Shown here: positions 39,296 through 51,000 of the stretch, one piece after another
How positions within the stretch are numbered: position 1 is the first letter of the stretch
Layout: every line of letters begins with the position of its first letter
Source of the DNA: Brassica napus
Taxonomy: Eukaryota > Streptophyta > Magnoliopsida > Brassicales > Brassicaceae
DNA length: 64,000 nt
Assembly: GCF_020379485.1 (NCBI RefSeq)
Contig: NW_026015144.1
Coordinates: forward strand, 1 to 64,000
Reading direction: 5' to 3'
Notes under the pieces: generated by a model
The model's input: the letters and a program-made list of their open reading frames with translations, nothing else
What the model was told of the DNA's origin: nothing
The model's database searches: none
Position numbers and translations under genes: made by a program

Positions 39296-41787
39296 ATCAG
39301 TGACAAGAGACTAATCAGTGAGGTTAAAGCAGCAACAGGGAGTGTCATGATAGCCAATGGTACCAGGATCCCAATAGAAGGAGTGGGAAACCTCAAGCTG
39401 TTGAGAAGAACTCCACTGCCTTCTACCTACCTCAGTTTACATCCAATCTAATCTCAGTTAAGAAGGCTACAGTTGATCTGGATTGTCAAGTGGTTTTCAG
39501 ACCAAATGAAGTTGAGTTCCAGGATTTGAAGACTGGAAGGGTTATTGGCAGAGGAGACAACAAGCATCAGCTCTATCATCTCCAAACAACTGAGGCGCCT
39601 AGTCCTGTGGAGTCTGTGTGTTTAAGCAGCACAACGGATAGGTGTGATAATCTCACATGGCATGCAAGGCTGGGACATCCTCATGCCAAGGCAATTGAAC
39701 TGATTCTACCAAGTATGGCGTTCAATCACTTGGAGTGTGAAGCTTGTATACTTGGAAAGCACTGTAGGACTGTCTTCCCAACATCAGAAACCAGATATGA
39801 GAATTGCTTTGATCTGGTGCATTCAGACGTGTGGACAGCTCCCTGTATGTCTAGAGACAGCCATAAGTACTTTGTGACTTTCATTGATGAGAAGTCCAAG
39901 TACACATGGATCACCATGATTCCCTCCAAAGACAGAGTCCTAGAAGCCTTCATGAACTTCCAAGCATATGTTACTAATCAGTACAATGCCACTGTGAGGA
40001 TTCTGAGGTCTGATAATGGAGGAGAATACACTAGCAATGCTTTCAAGAGTCATCTTGCAAAGCATGGGATTGTGCAACAAACTAGCTGTCCTTACACACC
40101 ACAACAAAATGGGGTGGCTGAGAGGAAGAACAGACATTTGATGGAGGTTGCGAGATCAATCATGTTCCACATGAATGTCCCTAAGAGGTTTTGGAGTGAT
40201 GCTGTTCAGACTGCTTGCTATCTCATCAATAGAGTGCCAACCCGTGTCTTGAAGAAACTGTCTCCCTTTGAAGTATTGAACAAGGCCAAGCCACACATTG
40301 ATCATTTGAGAGTCTTTGGGTGCTTATGTTATGTGATGATTTCCGGAGAAAGAAGGAACAAGCTAGAAGCAAAGAGTACTAAAGCTATGTTCATTGGGTA
40401 CTCAATCACTCAGAAAGGCTACAAATGTTATGATCCAATAACTAGGAGGGTTATGGTATCTAGAGAAGTGAAGTTTGTTGAGTCTAAAGGGTATTATGAG
40501 GAGAAGAAATGGGAAGACCTAGAGGATCTGTCCCGAGCTCCATCAGAGAAGGCAACAACATTGAGAGTGTTGTTGGAGAGGCTAGGGATAGGATTATCCC
40601 AAGATCAGGAACCAGGAAGAACCGGACCTTCTAATCAAACTGGAGAAGCTGGAGGAACAACCCCTCTTGATCATGAGAGGGGGAATGGATCTGAATCAGG
40701 GGAGCAGGAGCATAACCAAGAGGATTCAGGTCAGCATGATCAGGAGGAGACACAGGAAGTAGAGAGTGAAGCTCAGTCAGGTGGAAATGAGCAGGGAGAA
40801 CCTACTGGTTTAAGAGAGGAAGCACAAGAGAATGTTCAGGCTGAAGAACAGGTTGAGACCTTGCGGAGGAGCACAAGGATAAGGAGGGATCCTTCCAACT
40901 GGGTAAACACGAGAGTGTACTACAATGCCCAGGCTGTGGAGCATCCCTCTCAAGCCGTGTGTTCCTTTGCAGAGTTTCCAGAAGAGCACATGGTGTTTAT
41001 GTGTAACTTGGATGAGAATGAGATACCAAGATCTTATGAAGAAGCTATGAAGCACAAGGTTTGGAGAGATTCAGTAGGAGATGAAAGGGATGCAATGATC
41101 AGGAATGATACTTGGTATGAGAGTGAGTTACCTAAAGGGAAGAAGGCAGTTTCAAGCAGATGGATCTTCACCATCAAGTACCTTGCAAATGGGGAGATAG
41201 ATAGGCGCAAGACTAGGCTGGTTGCAAGAGGATTTACACAGACTTATGGGGAAGATTACATTGATACTTTTGCACCAGTGGCCAAGCTTCACACAATTCG
41301 AATTGTGTTATCTATTGCAACAAACTTGGAGTGGGATTTGTGGCAAATGGATGTGAAGAATGCTTTCTTGCAAGGTGAACTTGAAGATGAAGTATACATG
41401 CATCCACCTCCTGGTCTTGAGCATCTAGTAAAGCCAGGGAATGTTTTGAGATTGAAGAAGGCTATATATGGGCTGAAGCAGTCTCCTAGAGCTTGGTACA
41501 GAAAGCTTAGTACAACTCTCAATGGGAGAGGGTTCAGGAAGTCTGAACTAGATCATACACTCTTCACACTGGTTGGACCATCAGGGATCATAGTGATTTT
41601 GGTGTATGTGGATGATTTGATTATCACAGGGAGTGATAAGGCTGGGATTAAAGCCACCAAAGAGTTTCTCAAGTCTGTGTTTGATATTAAAGACTTGGGA
41701 GAGATGAAGTATTTTTGGGGATTGAGATATGCAGATCTAAGGAGGGTTTGTTTATGTCTCAAAGGAAGTATACTATGGATATGCTGA
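39296..41787 (+). CDS. Protease-integrase-RT segment of element F (open frame 39490-41787)
   Basis: Resumes at ISDKRLISEVKAATGSVMIANG just after the protease active site split by I. A one-T loss near 39401 (CTGTTGAG against CTGTTTGAG in H) breaks the frame before 39490. The open part has WHARLGHPH, CEACILGKHC, HSDVW, RSDNGGEY, QNGVAERKNRH, a Glu/Ser-rich linker, LRRSTRIRRDPSNW and RT with KNAFLQGELEDEVYM and VYVDDLIITG. It leaves frame at KYFWGLRYADL near 41711, where a T run is one base short. The domains themselves are well conserved, so only small lesions separate this copy from an intact frame. Confidence 0.9.
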
Positions 41788-42572
41788 AGGAGACTGATGT
41801 GCTTGGAGGGAAGATAGCTAAGACACCTCTTGAGGAAGGGTATAAGGTCTTGCGTGAGGGGGAGGTTGAAGAGAACCAGTTGTTTGAGGATGCTAAGCTG
41901 TATAGGAGGATGGTGGGTAAGCTGATCTACTTGACTATCACCAGACCTGATATATGCTTTGCTGTGAATCAAGTGAGCCAACATATGCAGGCGCCAAAGG
42001 TACATCACTGGAAGATGGTTGATAGGATACTGAGGTATTTGAGTGGCTCACATGGACAAGGAGTTTGGATGGGTTGCAATGGCAGTACAGAAGTGGTTGG
42101 GTATTGTGATGCTGATTGGGCAGGAGATAGAGTGGACAGGAGATCAACTACTGGGTATTGTACATTCATTGGAGGGAATCTGGTTACTTGGAAGAGTAAG
42201 AAGCAGAAGGTCATCTCCTGTTCAAGTGCTGAAGCTGAGTATAGAGCTATGTTGAAGCTTACAAATGAGTTGGTGTGGATCAAGGGGATCTTGAAGCACT
42301 TGGAGATCGAGCAGGCCACACCTATGACAATGCATTGTGACAATCAAGCAGCTATCCACATTGCCTCCAATTCAGTGTTTCATGAGAGAACAAAGCACAT
42401 AGAGGTGGATTGTCATAAGGTGAGGCAGATGATCATCTTAGGAGTGATTCTGCCATGTTATACAAGAAGTGAAGATCAGCTTGCAGATGTGTTTACTAAG
42501 GCAGCGAGATTGAAGACAATGGAGTCCATACTGTCAAGGCTTGGACTCATTGATCTGACTCCTAGGAGCTGA
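41715..42572 (+). CDS. RT end and RNase H of element F (285 codons)
   Basis: Continues RT in the correct frame after the one-base T loss: GIEICRSKEGLFMSQRKYT, LTITRPDICFAVNQVSQHM (connection), then RNase H with VVGYCDADWAGD, SKKQKVISCSSAEAEYRAM and HCDNQAAIHIA. It ends SEDQLADVFTKAARLKTMES and LGLIDLTPRS. All acidic active-site residues of copia RNase H are present. The apparent Met start is an internal codon, not a translation start. Confidence 0.9.
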   Translation: MGIEICRSKEGLFMSQRKYTMDMLKETDVLGGKIAKTPLEEGYKVLREGEVEENQLFEDAKLYRRMVGKLIYLTITRPDICFAVNQVSQHMQAPKVHHWKMVDRILRYLSGSHGQGVWMGCNGSTEVVGYCDADWAGDRVDRRSTTGYCTFIGGNLVTWKSKKQKVISCSSAEAEYRAMLKLTNELVWIKGILKHLEIEQATPMTMHCDNQAAIHIASNSVFHERTKHIEVDCHKVRQMIILGVILPCYTRSEDQLADVFTKAARLKTMESILSRLGLIDLTPRS

Positions 42573-42595
42573 GCCCCTTAACCATGGAGTCTCCA

Positions 42596-42657
42596 CTCTT
42601 TTTCCCTCATCAAGGTTTTATCCCAATGGGTTTTACTTGGTGAGGTTTTTAACGAGG
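42596..42657 (+). other. Conserved 3' untranslated block of element F
   Basis: CTCTTTTTCCC, CAAGG, CCCAATGGG, ACTTGGTGAGG, TTTTTAACGAGG, between the stop codon and the polypurine tract. Confidence 0.6.
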
Positions 42658-42699
42658 GAGGTCTTCATGGTTTCCAAGCTTGACTTGTTCTACATGGTC

Positions 42700-42714
42700 A
42701 AGCTTGAGGGGGAG
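42700..42714 (+). other. Polypurine tract of element F
   Basis: AAGCTTGAGGGGGAG before the 3' LTR. Confidence 0.9.
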
Positions 42715-43207
42715 TATTGAGATGAAGACCAAGGAGGCTGAGACAGTAACTTTAGAGTTTTACTGTGGTAACTTTATTTTAACCACAGTAACTACTTGGG
42801 GAAGTTATCTGATGGGATGAGAAGGTAACTTAGTGAAGAGAAGAGAGGAAACTCGACCAAAGAGGATAAGTGAGGTTAAGGAAGGATAAGGGATCACTTT
42901 GACAGCCTGTATGATGCTGGAAAGGAGAAGTTACCTTTATACTAGTGCAAGCATGTGAGAAAGCACAGCCAAGTGATTCAAAAGGAGTTCCAGCCTGTCC
43001 TTTGACTACACATGCTTAACCATTTCGAATTTCCTTGTTGCTCTCTCTATTAATACTTGTAAACCTCACCAGTTATTAATTAATGGAGTTTTGAGTCTCT
43101 CTCTCTTTATTCTCTCACTAAAATCTCTTAATCTCTTAATCTCTTTAATCTTTTCATCTGATTATCCCTGATTGGTTGAATCATGCTCTAATACACAAAA
43201 GTGTATA
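42715..43207 (+). repeat. 3' LTR of element F (493 bp)
   Basis: Pairs with 22124-22608. It has one substitution (CCTCACC against CCTCATC) and an 8-bp duplication near 43135. It also starts TATTGAG. Confidence 0.95.
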
Positions 43208-46200
43208 GTAAGAAGCTTGATTTTGATACATAAAGTAGTGGAGAATCACCAGGAAGTCGAATAAATCTCATAGGAGTTAGGATGAAGAAGCTATCCCACT
43301 TTCAAATCAGGTGATCCCAGTTTTCCTGTTTGGGAATATGACAGCTTCTTTGTCATTCTAATCAAACCAGGATGAATCGCGATGTAAGAAGCTTGATTTT
43401 GATACATAAAGTAGTGGAGAATCACCAGGAAGTCGAATAAATCTCATAGGAGTTAGGATGAAGAAGCTATCCCACTTTCAAATCAGGTGATCCCAGTTTT
43501 CCTGTTTGGGAATATGACAGCTTCTTTGTCATTCTAATCAAACCAGGATGAATCGCGATGTAAGAAGCTTGATTTTGATACATAAAGTAGTGGAGAATCA
43601 CCAGGAAGCTGAATAAATCTCATAGGAGTTAGGATGAAGAAGCTATCCCACTTTCAAATCAGGTGATCCCAGTTTTCCTGTTTGGGAATATGACAGCTTC
43701 TTTGTCATTCTAATCAAACCAGGATGAATCGCGATGTAAGAAGCTTGATTTTGATACATAAAGTAGTGGAGAATCACCAGGAAGTCGAATAAATCTCATA
43801 GGAGTTAGGATGAAGAAGCTATCCCACTTTCAAATCAGGTGATCCCAGTTTTCCTGTTTGGGAATATGACAGCTTCTTTGTCATTCTAATCAAACCAGGA
43901 TGAATCGCGATGTAAGAAGCTTGATTTTGATACATAAAGTAGTGGAGAATCACCAGGAAGCTGAATAAATCTCATAGGAGTTAGGATGAAGAAGCTATCC
44001 CACTTTCAAATCAGGTGATCCCAGTTTTCCTGTTTGGGAATATGACAGCTTCTTTGTCATTCTAATCAAACCAGGATGAATCGCGATGTAAGAAGCTTGA
44101 TTTTGATACATAAAGTAGTGGAGAATCACCAGGAAGCTGAATAAATCTCATAGGAGTTAGGATGAAGAAGCTATCCCACTTTCAAATCAGGTGATCCCAG
44201 TTTTCCTGTTTGGGAATATGACAGCTTCTTTGTCATTCTAATCAAACCAGGATGAATCGCGATGTAAGAAGCTTGATTTTGATACATAAAGTAGTGGAGA
44301 ATCACCAGGAAGTCGAATAAATCTCATAGGAGTTAGGATGAAGAAGCTATCCCACTTTCAAATCAGGTGATCCCAGTTTTCCTGTTTGGGAATATGACAG
44401 CTTCTTTGTCATTCTAATCAAACCAGGATGAATCGCGATGTAAGAAGCTTGATTTTGATACATAAAGTAGTGGAGAATCACCAGGAAGTCGAATAAATCT
44501 CATAGGAGTTAGGATGAAGAAGCTATCCCACTTTCAAATCAGGTGATCCCAGTTTTCCTGTTTGGGAATATGACAGCTTCTTTGTCATTCTAATCAAACC
44601 AGGATGAATCGCGATGTAAGAAGCTTGATTTTGAAACATAAAGTAGTGGAGAATCACCAGGAAGCTGAATAAATCTCATAGGAGTTAGGATGAAGAAGCT
44701 ATCCCACTTTCAAATCAGGTGATCCCAGTTTTCCTGTTTGGGAATATGACAGCTTCTTTGTCATTCTAATCAAACCAGGATGAATCGCGATGTAAGAAGC
44801 TTGATTTTGATACATAAAGTAGTGGAGAATCACCAGGAAGCTGAATAAATCTCATAGGAGTTAGGATGAAGAAGCTATCCCACTTTCAAATCAGGTGATC
44901 CCAGTTTTCCTGTTTGGGAATATGACAGCTTCTTTGTCATTCTAATCAAACCAGGATGAATCGCGATGTAAGAAGCTTGATTTTGATACATAAAGTAGTG
45001 GAGAATCACCAGGAAGTCGAATAAATCTCATAGGAGTTAGGATGAAGAAGCTATCCCACTTTCAAATCAGGTGATCCCAGTTTTCCTGTTTGGGAATATG
45101 ACAGCTTCTTTGTCATTCTAATCAAACCAGGATGAATCGCGATGTAAGAAGCTTGATTTTGATACATAAAGTAGTGGAGAATCACCAGGAAGCTGAATAA
45201 ATCTCATAGGAGTTAGGATGAAGAAGCTATCCCACTTTCAAATCAGGTGATCCCAGTTTTCCTGTTTGGGAATATGACAGCTTCTTTGTCATTCTAATCA
45301 AACCAGGATGAATCGCGATGTAAGAAGCTTGATTTTGATACATAAAGTAGTGGAGAATCACCAGGAAGTGAATAAATCTCATAGGAGTTAGGATGAAGAA
45401 GCTATCCCACTTTCAAATCAGGTGATCCCAGTTTTCCTGTTTGGGAATATGACAGCTTCTTTGTCATTCTAATCAAACCAGGATGAATCGCGATGTAAGA
45501 AGCTTGATTTTGATACATAAAGTAGTGGAGAATCACCAGGAAGCTGAATAAATCTCATAGGAGTTAGGATGAAGAAGCTATCCCACTTTCAAATCAGGTG
45601 ATCCCAGTTTTCCTGTTTGGGAATATGACAGCTTCTTTGTCATTCTAATCAAACCAGGATGAATCGCGATGTAAGAAGCTTGATTTTGATACATAAAGTA
45701 GTGGAGAATCACCAGGAAGCTGAATAAATCTCATAGGAGTTAGGATGAAGAAGCTATCCCACTTTCAAATCAGGTGATCCCAGTTTTCCTGTTTGGGAAT
45801 ATGACAGCTTCTTTGTCATTCTAATCAAACCAGGATGAATCGCGATGTAAGAAGCTTGATTTTGATACATAAAGTAGTGGAGAATCACCAGGAAGTCGAA
45901 TAAATCTCATAGGAGTTAGGATGAAGAAGCTATCCCACTTTCAAATCAGGTGATCCCAGTTTTCCTGTTTGGGAATATGACAGCTTCTTTGTCATTCTAA
46001 TCAAACCAGGATGAATCGCGATGTAAGAAGCTTGATTTTGATACATAAAGTAGTGGAGAATCACCAGGAAGCTGAATAAATCTCATAGGAGTTAGGATGA
46101 AGAAGCTATCCCACTTTCAAATCAGGTGATCCCAGTTTTCCTGTTTGGGAATATGACAGCTTCTTTGTCATTCTAATCAAACCAGGATGAATCGCGATGT

Positions 46201-47210
46201 AAGAAGCTTGATTTTGATACATAAAGTAGTGGAGAATCACCAGGAAGCTGAATAAATCTCATAGGAGTTAGGATGAAGAAGCTATCCCACTTTCAAATCA
46301 GGTGATCCCAGTTTTCCTGTTTGGGAATATGACAGCTTCTTTGTCATTCTAATCAAACCAGGATGAATCGCGATGTAAGAAGCTTGATTTTGATACATAA
46401 AGTAGTGGAGAATCACCAGGAAGCTGAATAAATCTCATAGGAGTTAGGATGAAGAAGCTATCCCACTTTCAAATCAGGTGATCCCAGTTTTCCTGTTTGG
46501 GAATATGACAGCTTCTTTGTCATTCTAATCAAACCAGGATGAATCGCGATGTAAGAAGCTTGATTTTGATACATAAAGTAGTGGAGAATCACCAGGAAGC
46601 TGAATAAATCTCATAGGAGTTAGGATGAAGAAGCTATCCCACTTTCAAATCAGGTGATCCCAGTTTTCCTGTTTGGGAATATGACAGCTTCTTTGTCATT
46701 CTAATCAAACCAGGATGAATCGCGATGTAAGAAGCTTGATTTTGATACATAAAGTAGTGGAGAATCATCAGGAAGCTGAATAAATCTCATAGGAGTTAGG
46801 ATGAAGAAGCTATCCCACTTTCAAATCAGGTGATCCCAGTTTTCCTGTTTGGGAATATGACAGCTTCTTTGTCATTCTAATCAAACCAGGATGAATCGCG
46901 ATGTAAGAAGCTTGATTTTGATACATAAAGTAGTGGAGAATCACCAGGAAGTGAATAAATCTCATAGGAGTTAGGATGAAGAAGCTATCCCACTTTCAAA
47001 TCAGGTGATCCCAGTTTTCCTGTTTGGGAATATGACAGCTTCTTTGTCATTCTAATCAAACCAGGATGAATCGCGATGTAAGAAGCTTGATTTTGATACA
47101 TAAAGTAGTGGAGAATCATCAGGAAGCTGAATAAATCTCATAGGAGTTAGGATGAAGAAGCTATCCCACTTTCAAATCAGGTGATCCCAGTTTTCCTGTT
47201 TGGGAATATG
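43208..47210. repeat. CentBr-type satellite, array 3 (about 22.7 monomers)
   Basis: Head-to-tail 176-bp monomers, more uniform than array 4. The diagnostic variants AGTCGAAT, AGCTGAAT and the 1-bp shorter AGTGAAT are interspersed; the left half is rich in AGTCGAAT and the right half almost all AGCTGAAT. ATCATCAGG variants occur at about 46768 and 47116. The array ends in GGGAATATG at the LTR of J. Confidence 0.96.
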
Positions 47211-47310
47211 TGTTAAGATGAGGAGAGTTAAGTGAAGAAGGGAGATGAGGCTTGAGTAGAATGAGGATAAGGAAGGCTAGGAAGGTTTGGGAGCTTTGAG
47301 ATCAACCAGT

Positions 47311-47350
47311 CCGTACAAGGCCGTACAAGGCCGTACATGACCGTACAAGA
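47311..47350 (+). promoter_or_regulatory. Four CCGTAC motifs at exact 10-bp spacing in the LTR of J
   Basis: CCGTAC starts at 47311, 47321, 47331 and 47341, 100 bp from the LTR start and about 300 bp upstream of the TATA element. The 3' LTR repeats it at 52824, 52834, 52844 and 52854. CCGTACAA fits the SBP-domain (SPL) consensus with GTAC core; 10-bp steps put all sites on one face of the helix. Function is inference. Confidence 0.6.
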
Positions 47351-47634
47351 TGGGATCGACCAAAGCTCAACCAAACCTTTACCTTGTGTTACCCGAGTTA
47401 CTTAGGTAAAGAGGAGAAGTTACCTTAGCCTTTGTGGGATGGATCAGACCGTTGGAAAGGATAAGGGCGAGTCTTGGACAGGCTGTCACAGCTGGAAAGT
47501 GAAAGCAAAAGGAAGCAGCCAGCTAAAGATGCTTCACACGGATTGATCACCTTATTGGATGGTTTTGAATTAAGCCTTGACTCCACATGCTTATCTTATC
47601 CTCTTGTTTACGAAAACCCTAATCTCTCTCTTCA

Positions 47635-47642
47635 TATATATA
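47635..47642 (+). promoter_or_regulatory. TATA box of element J
   Basis: TATATATA in the 5' LTR, followed by GTAAACTCTC. The equivalent place in other families has TATATAA (G, 23992; K, 57335). Confidence 0.6.
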
Positions 47643-47814
47643 TGTAAACTCTCTCATTAATACAATTAAGAAAGTTATGAGTCTCTCTTAGTCTCTTTGT
47701 CTCTCAATGGTTCTATACTAGACTCTTAATCTCATTTTATACTCAAATCTCTTCTAAATCACTTCTAGTCTTTCTTATTCACTCAGATTACTCTACTCAA
47801 TCCTAAAAGTGATA

Positions 47815-47830
47815 TGGTATCAGAGCCAGG
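47815..47830 (+). other. Primer binding site of element J
   Basis: TGGTATCAGAGCCAGG after the LTR. Confidence 0.93.
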
Positions 47831-48029
47831 TTCCTAGAGAACTTGGTTTCGTTGGGTTCTTTGAAGATTCAAGGTTGAAGCTTTGAAGAAACAGTTTGGT
47901 GTTCTTGTGTTCTTAAGCGGTTCTGGGTAGTCTTTCTGAGTTATATTGGTTGTTTGAAGCTGCTAGTGTTCGCTCAAGACAGTTACCTCAAGAGAAAGTT
48001 ATTGAAGTCTAAAGGGTTCTACATTCAAC

Positions 48030-51000
48030 ATGGAGAGTGGGATGAACATGAACATGAAGGTGGCGGTTTGTTTCAAGGGAAACAACTACTTGGTGTGGTC
48101 TCGGATGGTGAGAACCACAGTGGGAAGCAAGGGGCTTTGGAAGCACATCACGCCAGGAGAAGCTCCAAAGCTCATCACCCAAGGAGAGGCTGAAGATGAA
48201 GCGGCAAGCAAGGCAGAAGAGAAGTGGCATCAAGAGGACATGTTGGTGATGTCAGTGCTCCATGCGTCCCTTGAGCCGGCTATTCTGGATGCATACAGCT
48301 ACTGTGAGTCTGCTAAAGAGCTGTGGGATACCTTGAAGAAGGTGTATGGCAACACTTCAAACCTAAGCCGAGTGTTTGAAGTGAAGCAAGCCATCAACAA
48401 CCTTGTACAAGAAGACATGGAGTTCACCAAGCATCTAGGGAGATTCAGGAGTCTCTGGTCCGAGATGGAGATGCTTAGGCCAAGCACAACGGATGCTGAT
48501 GAGCTTAACAAGAGGAGAGAGCAAGACAAGGTCTTTGGGCTACTCCTCACGCTGAACCCGGCTTACAACGGTCTCATCCAGCACCTGCTGAGGGAGGACA
48601 ATCTACCTGATCTTGAGGATGTGTGTGCACGGATTCAGAAGGAGCAAGGCTCCATTGGGCTGTTTACAAAGAAGGGAGACCTTTCCCTTGCAAGCCAAGC
48701 AACTCAAGAGGAGGGGAGTGAAGCTCCGCAAGCAAACAAGGTTGCTGCGCATGGGAAGTTTGAGGAGAGGAGGTTCAATGGGAACTGTGATCACTGCAAG
48801 AAGCATGGCCACAAGAAGAGCCAATGCTGGATCCTTCACCCACACCTCAAGCCGGCAAAGTTCATGAAGGACCGTGAAGCAAGGGCTAATGCATCAGATG
48901 GAACGGGTGGAGCTGGTACAAGCAAAGGAAAGGAGATAGATGGGCGTGAGGCAGGGGATGGGAAGTCTCTTGCTGCCTACACCGGGGCACCAAGCAACCG
49001 TGGGAACAATGACCAAGAGTATCTAAGGAGATCCGACCTTGATGCTCTCATTAAGATGTTCAAGGAGAATGGTAACATCTTTGGGTATTCTTTTGGTGCT
49101 AGGATGGTAGAGAACTATGAGAATCTAACTAGAACTGATAGGATGCATGAGAGCTTGATAGAAATGGTAAATCAATCTAGGATTGCAAACCTTGCTAGAA
49201 ATGATCATGCATTCAAACCATCTAGTATCCTTGCGCATATTGCTAGTTCTCATGACATTAAGCCATTAGTGATTGATTCAGGTGCATCTCATCATATGAT
49301 AAGTGATACTAGCTTGATTAAAAACATTGTGCCAATGAATGGAAATGTAATGATTGCTAATGGAGATAAGATTCCTATTAGAGGAATAGGAAGTCTTAAA
49401 CTGTTTAATAAGGAAACTAAAGCTTTTTATATGCCTGAATTTACATCAAACTTGTTATCTGTTAAGAAGTGTGCTACTGATTTGCAATGCAATGTTATAT
49501 TCAGTCCTAATGATGTTAAGTTTCAGGATATTAAAAGCAGCAAGATGATCGGAAAGGGAGTGACTAAAGGAGAGCTATATTTACTTGAAGATCTCACTCC
49601 TGTTTCTAGATATAGCTGCTCGTTTACTTCTGTTTCTAGTTCTGGTTTAAGTAAAAATGCATTGTGGCATGCTAGATTAGGACACCCTCATAATAAGGCT
49701 TTAAAACTGATGTTGCCAGGTGTTTCCTTTGAGAATAATGATTGTGAAGCTTGCATTTTAGGCAAGCATTGTAGAACTGTCTTTACCAAGTCTACTACTG
49801 TTTATGAAAAATGTTTTGATCTTATTCATTCTGATGTTTGGACTGCACCCTGCCTATCTAGAGAAAACCATAAGTATTATGTAACTTTCATTGATGAAAA
49901 ATCCAAATACACCTGGTTAACCTTAATTCCAACCAAAGATAGGGTACTTGATGCATTTAAAAACTTTCAATCCTATGTGACTAACCATTACAATGCCAAG
50001 ATAAAGATTTTCAGGTCAGATAATGGAGGAGAGTACACGGGACAAGCATTCAAACTACACCTATCTCAGCATGGAATCCTTCATCAGACAAGCTGTCCCT
50101 ATACCCCACAACAGAATGGTGTGGCTGAGAGGAAGAACAGGCATTTGATGGAAGTAGCCAGGTCCATGATGTTTCAATCCAATGTGCCTAAGAAGTTTTG
50201 GAGTGATGCTGTTGCTACGGCGTGTTATCTCATCAACAGGACACCAACTCTGATCCTTCAAGGACAATCACCATTTGAGGTACTGAATCAGTACAAGCCT
50301 TCTCTCGAGCATATGAAGGTCTTTGGGTGTTTGTGTTTTGTGATGGTGCCTGGAGAGATAAGAAACAAGCTAGAAGCTAAGAGTTCAAAGGCAATGTTCA
50401 TTGGATACTCATCAAGTCAGAAAGGATACAAGTGCTATGATCCTAACACAAGGAGAGTGTTAGTATCTAGAGAAGTGAAGTTTGTTGAAGAGAAAGGATA
50501 TTATGAGGAACAGATTCAAGAAGACTTGAAGGATCTTACCTCTGATAGAGCTGAAACCTTGAGGATTATCCTAGAAGGCCTTGGAATCAACATGAATCAA
50601 GGACATCAAGAGGGGAGAAGTACTACCACAGTCCCGGATCATCAGACTTCCAACCTTGAGCATGAGGGGGGGAATGAAACAAGAACTAGAGAAGAGAGTT
50701 CTGGCTCTCATGATCAAGCTGTGGAATCAAATGATCAAGAAGAAGGAGCTGAAGAGAGTCAGCTAAGGGAAGAAGGAGCTGAAGCAAGTCAGCTAGGAGA
50801 AGAAAGATCTGAAACAAGTGTGCTGCCACAAGAAGAAGAACAAGAGATGGCGCAAGAAGGGCCAGTATTGAGAAGAAGTACAAGGCTGAGAAAGGATCCT
50901 TCCAGTTGGGTAAACACAAGAGTGTACTACAATGCCCAAGCTGTGAAGCATCCTACTCAGGCCGTGTGTTCTTTTGCTCAATATCCAGAAGCACATTGCG

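Larger units (their letters stand above)
22124..43207 (+). mobile_element. Element F: family-3 copia element, 21 kb because of nested G and I
   Basis: Target duplication GTAAG lies at 22119-22123 and 43208-43212 in the satellite. LTRs are 22124-22608 and 42715-43207. Removing G (23285-35330) and I (35712-39290) with their duplications leaves about 5.45 kb in the order LTR, primer site, gag, protease, integrase, RT, RNase H, polypurine tract, LTR. The LTRs differ by about one substitution and one 8-bp duplication (CTTAATCT unit), so the insertion is very young. Both LTRs start TATTGAG instead of TGTTGAG. Confidence 0.96.
47211..47814 (+). repeat. 5' LTR of element J (604 bp)
   Basis: Runs TGTTAAGATGAGG to CCTAAAAGTGATA. 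A TATA element (TATATATA) is at 47635-47642, so transcription probably starts about 30 bp further on, and the CT-rich leader follows. Confidence 0.95.

Noticed and set aside
43208..47210. Regular repeats that might be taken for a CRISPR array or minisatellite gene
   Set aside because: The 176-bp unit is fully repeated with no unique spacers and shows no coding potential; it is a plant centromere satellite.
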